Shown here piece after piece: positions 61,734 through 64,000 of a stretch of DNA of 64,000 nt. The DNA comes from Roseateles sp. YR242 (lineage in GTDB: Bacteria > Pseudomonadota > Gammaproteobacteria > Burkholderiales > Burkholderiaceae_C). The translations under genes and the position numbers were made by a program. Where the stretch lies: contig NZ_FOAV01000008.1 of NCBI RefSeq assembly GCF_900109745.1, positions 124,001 to 188,000 of the forward strand. The letters run 5' to 3'. How positions within the stretch are numbered: the first letter of the stretch is position 1; each line of letters begins with the position of its first letter. The notes below the pieces were generated by a model. That model had not been told where the DNA came from, made no database searches, and worked only from the letters and a program-made list of their open reading frames with translations.

Positions 61734-62909
61734 ATGACTCAACCCGCCCGTGTGGGGTGGCCGACCTTGCCGACCTTGCCCACGATCCGCTCGCGGGTCA
61801 CCCTGTCCATCCGCAGGCATCTGCGCGTGGCGGGGGTCATGCTGCTGACCACATTGGTGATGGCCAACAGCCCGGCGAGCCATGCCGCCGGACCGTTGCC
61901 GGCGCTCCACCTCGAACCCGGCATCACCGTCTCCGGCCTGTCCTCGGGCGCCTACATGGCTGCCCAGTACGCTGTCGCGTTTTCGCGCGAGGTGGTGGGC
62001 GTGGGGGTGGTGGCCGGCGGCCCCTGGGACTGCGCGCAAGGCCGCATCGACCTGGCCACCACCAACTGCTCCTGCGTGACGGAGGTTTGCAACCCCACCA
62101 CGCCTTCGGTGCTGGCGTTTCAGGCCACCCAGCGCGCCCGTGGCAAGGCGGGTGTGGACCTGATCGACCCGCTGGAGGAGCTGAAGAAGCAACGCGTCTG
62201 GCTGTTCCGTGGCCAGAAGGATCACACCGTGCCGCCAGGCAATGTGCAGGCGGTGGCGCTCTTCTATAGCGAGGGCATGCATGTCCCTGCCAGCCAGGTC
62301 AAGAGCACGCAGAAGGCGAGCGCCGGCCACGGCTTGCCGGTGGTGGATGTGCCTGGCGCTGTCGCCTGCGGCCTGTCCGAACCGCCTTACCTGAATGATT
62401 GTGGCGTCGACGCGGCCGGCGACCTGTTGACCTGGCTCTATCCCGGCCGAACCTCGGCCGGCGATGCCGCCAACGGCGAGCTGCAGGAATTTGACCAACG
62501 GCCCTATCTTCACAACCTTGAATACACCGGCCTGGCCGACACCGGCTATGTCTACGTGCCGACGGCGTGCAAGGCAGGCCAGGCCCCCTGCGCGCTGCAT
62601 GTGGTCTTCCATGGCTGCCGGCAGTCCCGGGACGCGCTGGATCCGCAAGGCCAACCGGTGGGCAGCAGCTTCGTGCAGAGGGCGGGCTACAACCGCTGGG
62701 CGGCCGCCAGCCGCCTGGTCGTGCTCTACCCGCAGGTGCTGCCGGTGGATACCGGCACACCGCTGGTGGGCTACCGCTACAACCCCAGGGGCTGCTGGGA
62801 CTTCTGGGGCTATACCCGGGTGTTCCCGTCGACCTCACTGCACACCACCAAAGCCGCGCCGCAGATGCTTGCCGTGCGCGCCATGGTGGAGGCGCTGCGC
62901 CAACGCTGA
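61734..62909 (+). CDS. extracytoplasmic PHB depolymerase-like hydrolase
   Basis: 391-residue secreted alpha/beta-hydrolase. The N-terminal signal (about 26-52, VAGVMLLTTLVMANSPASHA) is followed by ITVSGLSSGAYMAAQYAVAF; the lipase box GLSSG gives the nucleophile Ser70. The aspartate lies in FRGQKDHTVP, and HVVFHGCRQSRD carries the oxyanion-hole/His region. The layout resembles the periplasmic PHB depolymerase of Rhodospirillum rubrum, so short-chain polyhydroxyalkanoate or its oligomers are the likely substrate. Eight cysteines, several in pairs, fit an exported enzyme. The ATG at 61734 follows AGGAG; the open frame upstream is not family-like. Confidence 0.9.
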   Translation: MTQPARVGWPTLPTLPTIRSRVTLSIRRHLRVAGVMLLTTLVMANSPASHAAGPLPALHLEPGITVSGLSSGAYMAAQYAVAFSREVVGVGVVAGGPWDCAQGRIDLATTNCSCVTEVCNPTTPSVLAFQATQRARGKAGVDLIDPLEELKKQRVWLFRGQKDHTVPPGNVQAVALFYSEGMHVPASQVKSTQKASAGHGLPVVDVPGAVACGLSEPPYLNDCGVDAAGDLLTWLYPGRTSAGDAANGELQEFDQRPYLHNLEYTGLADTGYVYVPTACKAGQAPCALHVVFHGCRQSRDALDPQGQPVGSSFVQRAGYNRWAAASRLVVLYPQVLPVDTGTPLVGYRYNPRGCWDFWGYTRVFPSTSLHTTKAAPQMLAVRAMVEALRQR

Positions 62910-63109
62910 ACGGCTGTCGGATGTGGCTGCTGGCGCAGGCACTGAACCCCGGGTGGACGTCGGGTGAACGGCGAATGGCCGGCCGGTCCTGCTGCCTCGG
63001 TAAAACACCTACAAGGCGTGAGCCGGATGGCTCTCAGCAGGTGGGGTGGGGCCCCCATCGAAATTTCCCCACCCAACGACGATCATGAACACATCAAGGG
63101 AGCCAAACC

Positions 63110-63490
63110 ATGAAAGTCGTTCTGATCGAAGATTGCGCGATGCTGCGCCGCCTGATGGTCTGCCGCCTCCAGCAGGAGCCCGGCATCACCGTGGTGGGGC
63201 AGGCGGATTGCGAGAGCGCGGCAGTCGCCACCGTGGCCTTGAACCACCCGGATGTCGTGCTGGTGGACCTCTCCATCACCGCCGGCACGGGCCTCTCGGC
63301 GATCAGCCGTATCCGCCAGGGCGGCTTCCGGGGCAAGATCTATGTGTTGAGCGCGGAAGACCGTTATGTTTTCGGTCCGCAGGTCATGAGCCGGGGCGCT
63401 GATGCCTTCTACGACAAGGCTTTTGATTTCGAACGTCTGATTGAAGACTTGGGGGCGCTGTCCCACCAAGGCTGGCTGGCCGCCGCCTGA
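63110..63490 (+). CDS. stand-alone receiver-domain response regulator
   Basis: 126-residue single-domain (CheY-like) response regulator without output domain. The acidic pocket Glu7-Asp8, the phosphorylation site Asp53 in VVLVDLSI, Ser81 and Lys103 (FYDKAF) are present, so it should be phosphorylated. A ribosome site AGGGAG lies seven bases before the ATG. No kinase gene is adjacent, so its partner is encoded elsewhere. It may act as a phosphate sink or bind a target protein directly. Confidence 0.93.
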   Translation: MKVVLIEDCAMLRRLMVCRLQQEPGITVVGQADCESAAVATVALNHPDVVLVDLSITAGTGLSAISRIRQGGFRGKIYVLSAEDRYVFGPQVMSRGADAFYDKAFDFERLIEDLGALSHQGWLAAA

Positions 63491-63516
63491 AGGACGTATC
63501 CCCGCCACAAAAAAGG

Positions 63517-63540
63517 ACGCCCCGGCCAAAGCCAGGGCGT
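63517..63540 (-). terminator. minus-strand terminator hairpin
   Basis: Stem ACGCCCCGGC (63517-63526) pairs with GCCAGGGCGT (63531-63540), with one bulged position, around CAAA. On the minus strand it is followed within two bases by TTTTTT (complement of 63509-63514). It fits a terminator for a minus-strand transcript coming from the right edge, about 208 bases beyond the stop of the TetR-like gene. It would also separate that transcript from the receiver-domain gene. Confidence 0.7.
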
Positions 63541-63747
63541 AACACTTGCGGGGAAGCAAGAGAAAAATTGAACCGAACCAAAATGACTCAGACAACCGGC
63601 GCCACGTCGAGCACGCCGGCCCTCATCCTGAGATAGCCACAGGCGTCCTCATGCCTGTTGTTCGTTAATGTGACAGACAGGCGTTTCATCAGCGTTTCAA
63701 GAGTGGCTTGAGAGGTTCTCCGGCTCCCTCGCTTCGGCCTGGCTGCG
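63541..63747. other. short intergenic stretch before the right-edge gene
   Basis: Between the terminator and the stop of the TetR-like gene I see no gene that I can support. A minus-strand frame of 60 codons (63588-63770) overlaps the TetR-like end and has no ribosome site; a 33-codon version starting MKRLSVTLTNNRHED cannot be excluded. Confidence 0.4.
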
Positions 63748-64000
63748 TCAGGCCCGTGGCTGGGTCCCATAGGCAGCCAGGAAGGTCTCCACCGCCAGGC
63801 GGACCCAGGTGTCCAGCTGAATTTCAGAGGGACGCGCGGCCGGGTGGGTCAGGCACTCCAACTGGCCTTCGCTGCGCACCAGCGCCACAAAGATGCTGGC
63901 GGCAGCATCCAGGCCGATGGCTTGCACGTCAATTTCCCCCTGCTGGACGGCCACTGTGAGCCGCTCCACCACGGCGGCGGCCATCAAGCGCGGGCCGCGC
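63748..64000 (-). CDS. TetR-like regulator, C-terminal part (cut by window edge)
   Basis: The last 83 codons of a minus-strand gene whose start lies beyond the right edge; the frame stays open up to base 64000. The sequence (MAAAVVERLTVAVQQGEIDV, DAAASIFVALVRSEGQLECL, VRLAVETFLAAYG) looks like the helical ligand-binding end of a TetR-family regulator, in particular the pattern ending in a long helix with 'V-x-x-F-L-x-x-Y'. The DNA-binding part is not in the window, so the assignment is tentative. Confidence 0.6.
   Translation of the reverse strand, partial: RGPRLMAAAVVERLTVAVQQGEIDVQAIGLDAAASIFVALVRSEGQLECLTHPAARPSEIQLDTWVRLAVETFLAAYGTQPRA

Noticed and set aside
63588-63770. 60-codon minus-strand frame near the right edge
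   Set aside because: It overlaps the end of the TetR-like gene, lacks a ribosome site and has no recognisable features.

Overview
The window is high-GC, dense proteobacterial chromosome. Bug-type solute receptors, an extracytoplasmic PHB depolymerase, Xanthomonas/Caulobacter-type TonB receptors and the general gene style suggest a betaproteobacterium of the Burkholderiales (Roseateles/Pelomonas/Rubrivivax-like). This placement is an inference from gene content, not from a marker gene. I saw no rRNA, tRNA, CRISPR array or insertion sequence.

Layout. (1) 1-5275, minus strand: a xylose locus with a ROK repressor, xylulokinase xylB, xylose isomerase xylA and the start of a TonB-dependent receptor cut by the window edge. 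(2) 5697-6932: a small exported protein and a dienelactone-hydrolase-family enzyme. (3) 7032-28983, minus strand: a complete-looking contractile injection system of the extracellular (eCIS/Afp/PVC-like) family. In transcription order it encodes a DUF4255 tube/sheath terminator, an unknown protein, a sheath, two tube proteins, a DUF5908 protein, a LysM protein, a VgrG-like spike, a PAAR tip, a gp25 baseplate protein, a giant baseplate protein, a fibre-like protein, a second baseplate protein, a tape-measure protein, an AAA+ ATPase, a large Pro-rich membrane protein and a DUF4157 HExxH protein. Most junctions overlap or nearly touch, so it reads as one operon. (4) 29220-33231, plus strand, divergent from the eCIS: a membrane-spanning regulator (winged helix, STAND NTPase, one membrane helix, periplasmic repeat domain) and a small unknown protein. 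(5) 33312-35633, minus strand: a NarX/NarL-like two-component pair with a DUF4239 membrane protein. (6) 36012-55822: a pectin locus. (7) 55941-64000: assorted genes, namely a hypothetical, a LysR regulator divergent from a YeiH-family transporter, a Bug-type receptor, a beta-propeller lipoprotein, a PHB depolymerase, a stand-alone receiver domain and a TetR-like 3' end at the right edge.

The pectin locus gives a nearly closed pathway. A secreted pectinesterase-pectate lyase fusion and a rhamnogalacturonan acetylesterase trim the polymer. A TonB receptor imports oligomers and a TogMNAB-type ABC transporter takes them across the inner membrane. Oligogalacturonate lyase, KdgF, KduI, KduD and KdgK convert them to 2-keto-3-deoxy-6-phosphogluconate. 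An IclR-type KdgR closes the locus, and GAAAC-N3-GTTTC-like boxes lie upstream of kdgK and between kdgF and kduI. Two consecutive MmgE/PrpD-family genes with twin-arginine signals sit at the front of this locus without an obvious role.

The most unusual region is the eCIS with its divergent STAND-type membrane regulator and its own multi-span membrane protein. Together these suggest a regulated, perhaps membrane-attached, injection device whose cargo is not evident from sequence.
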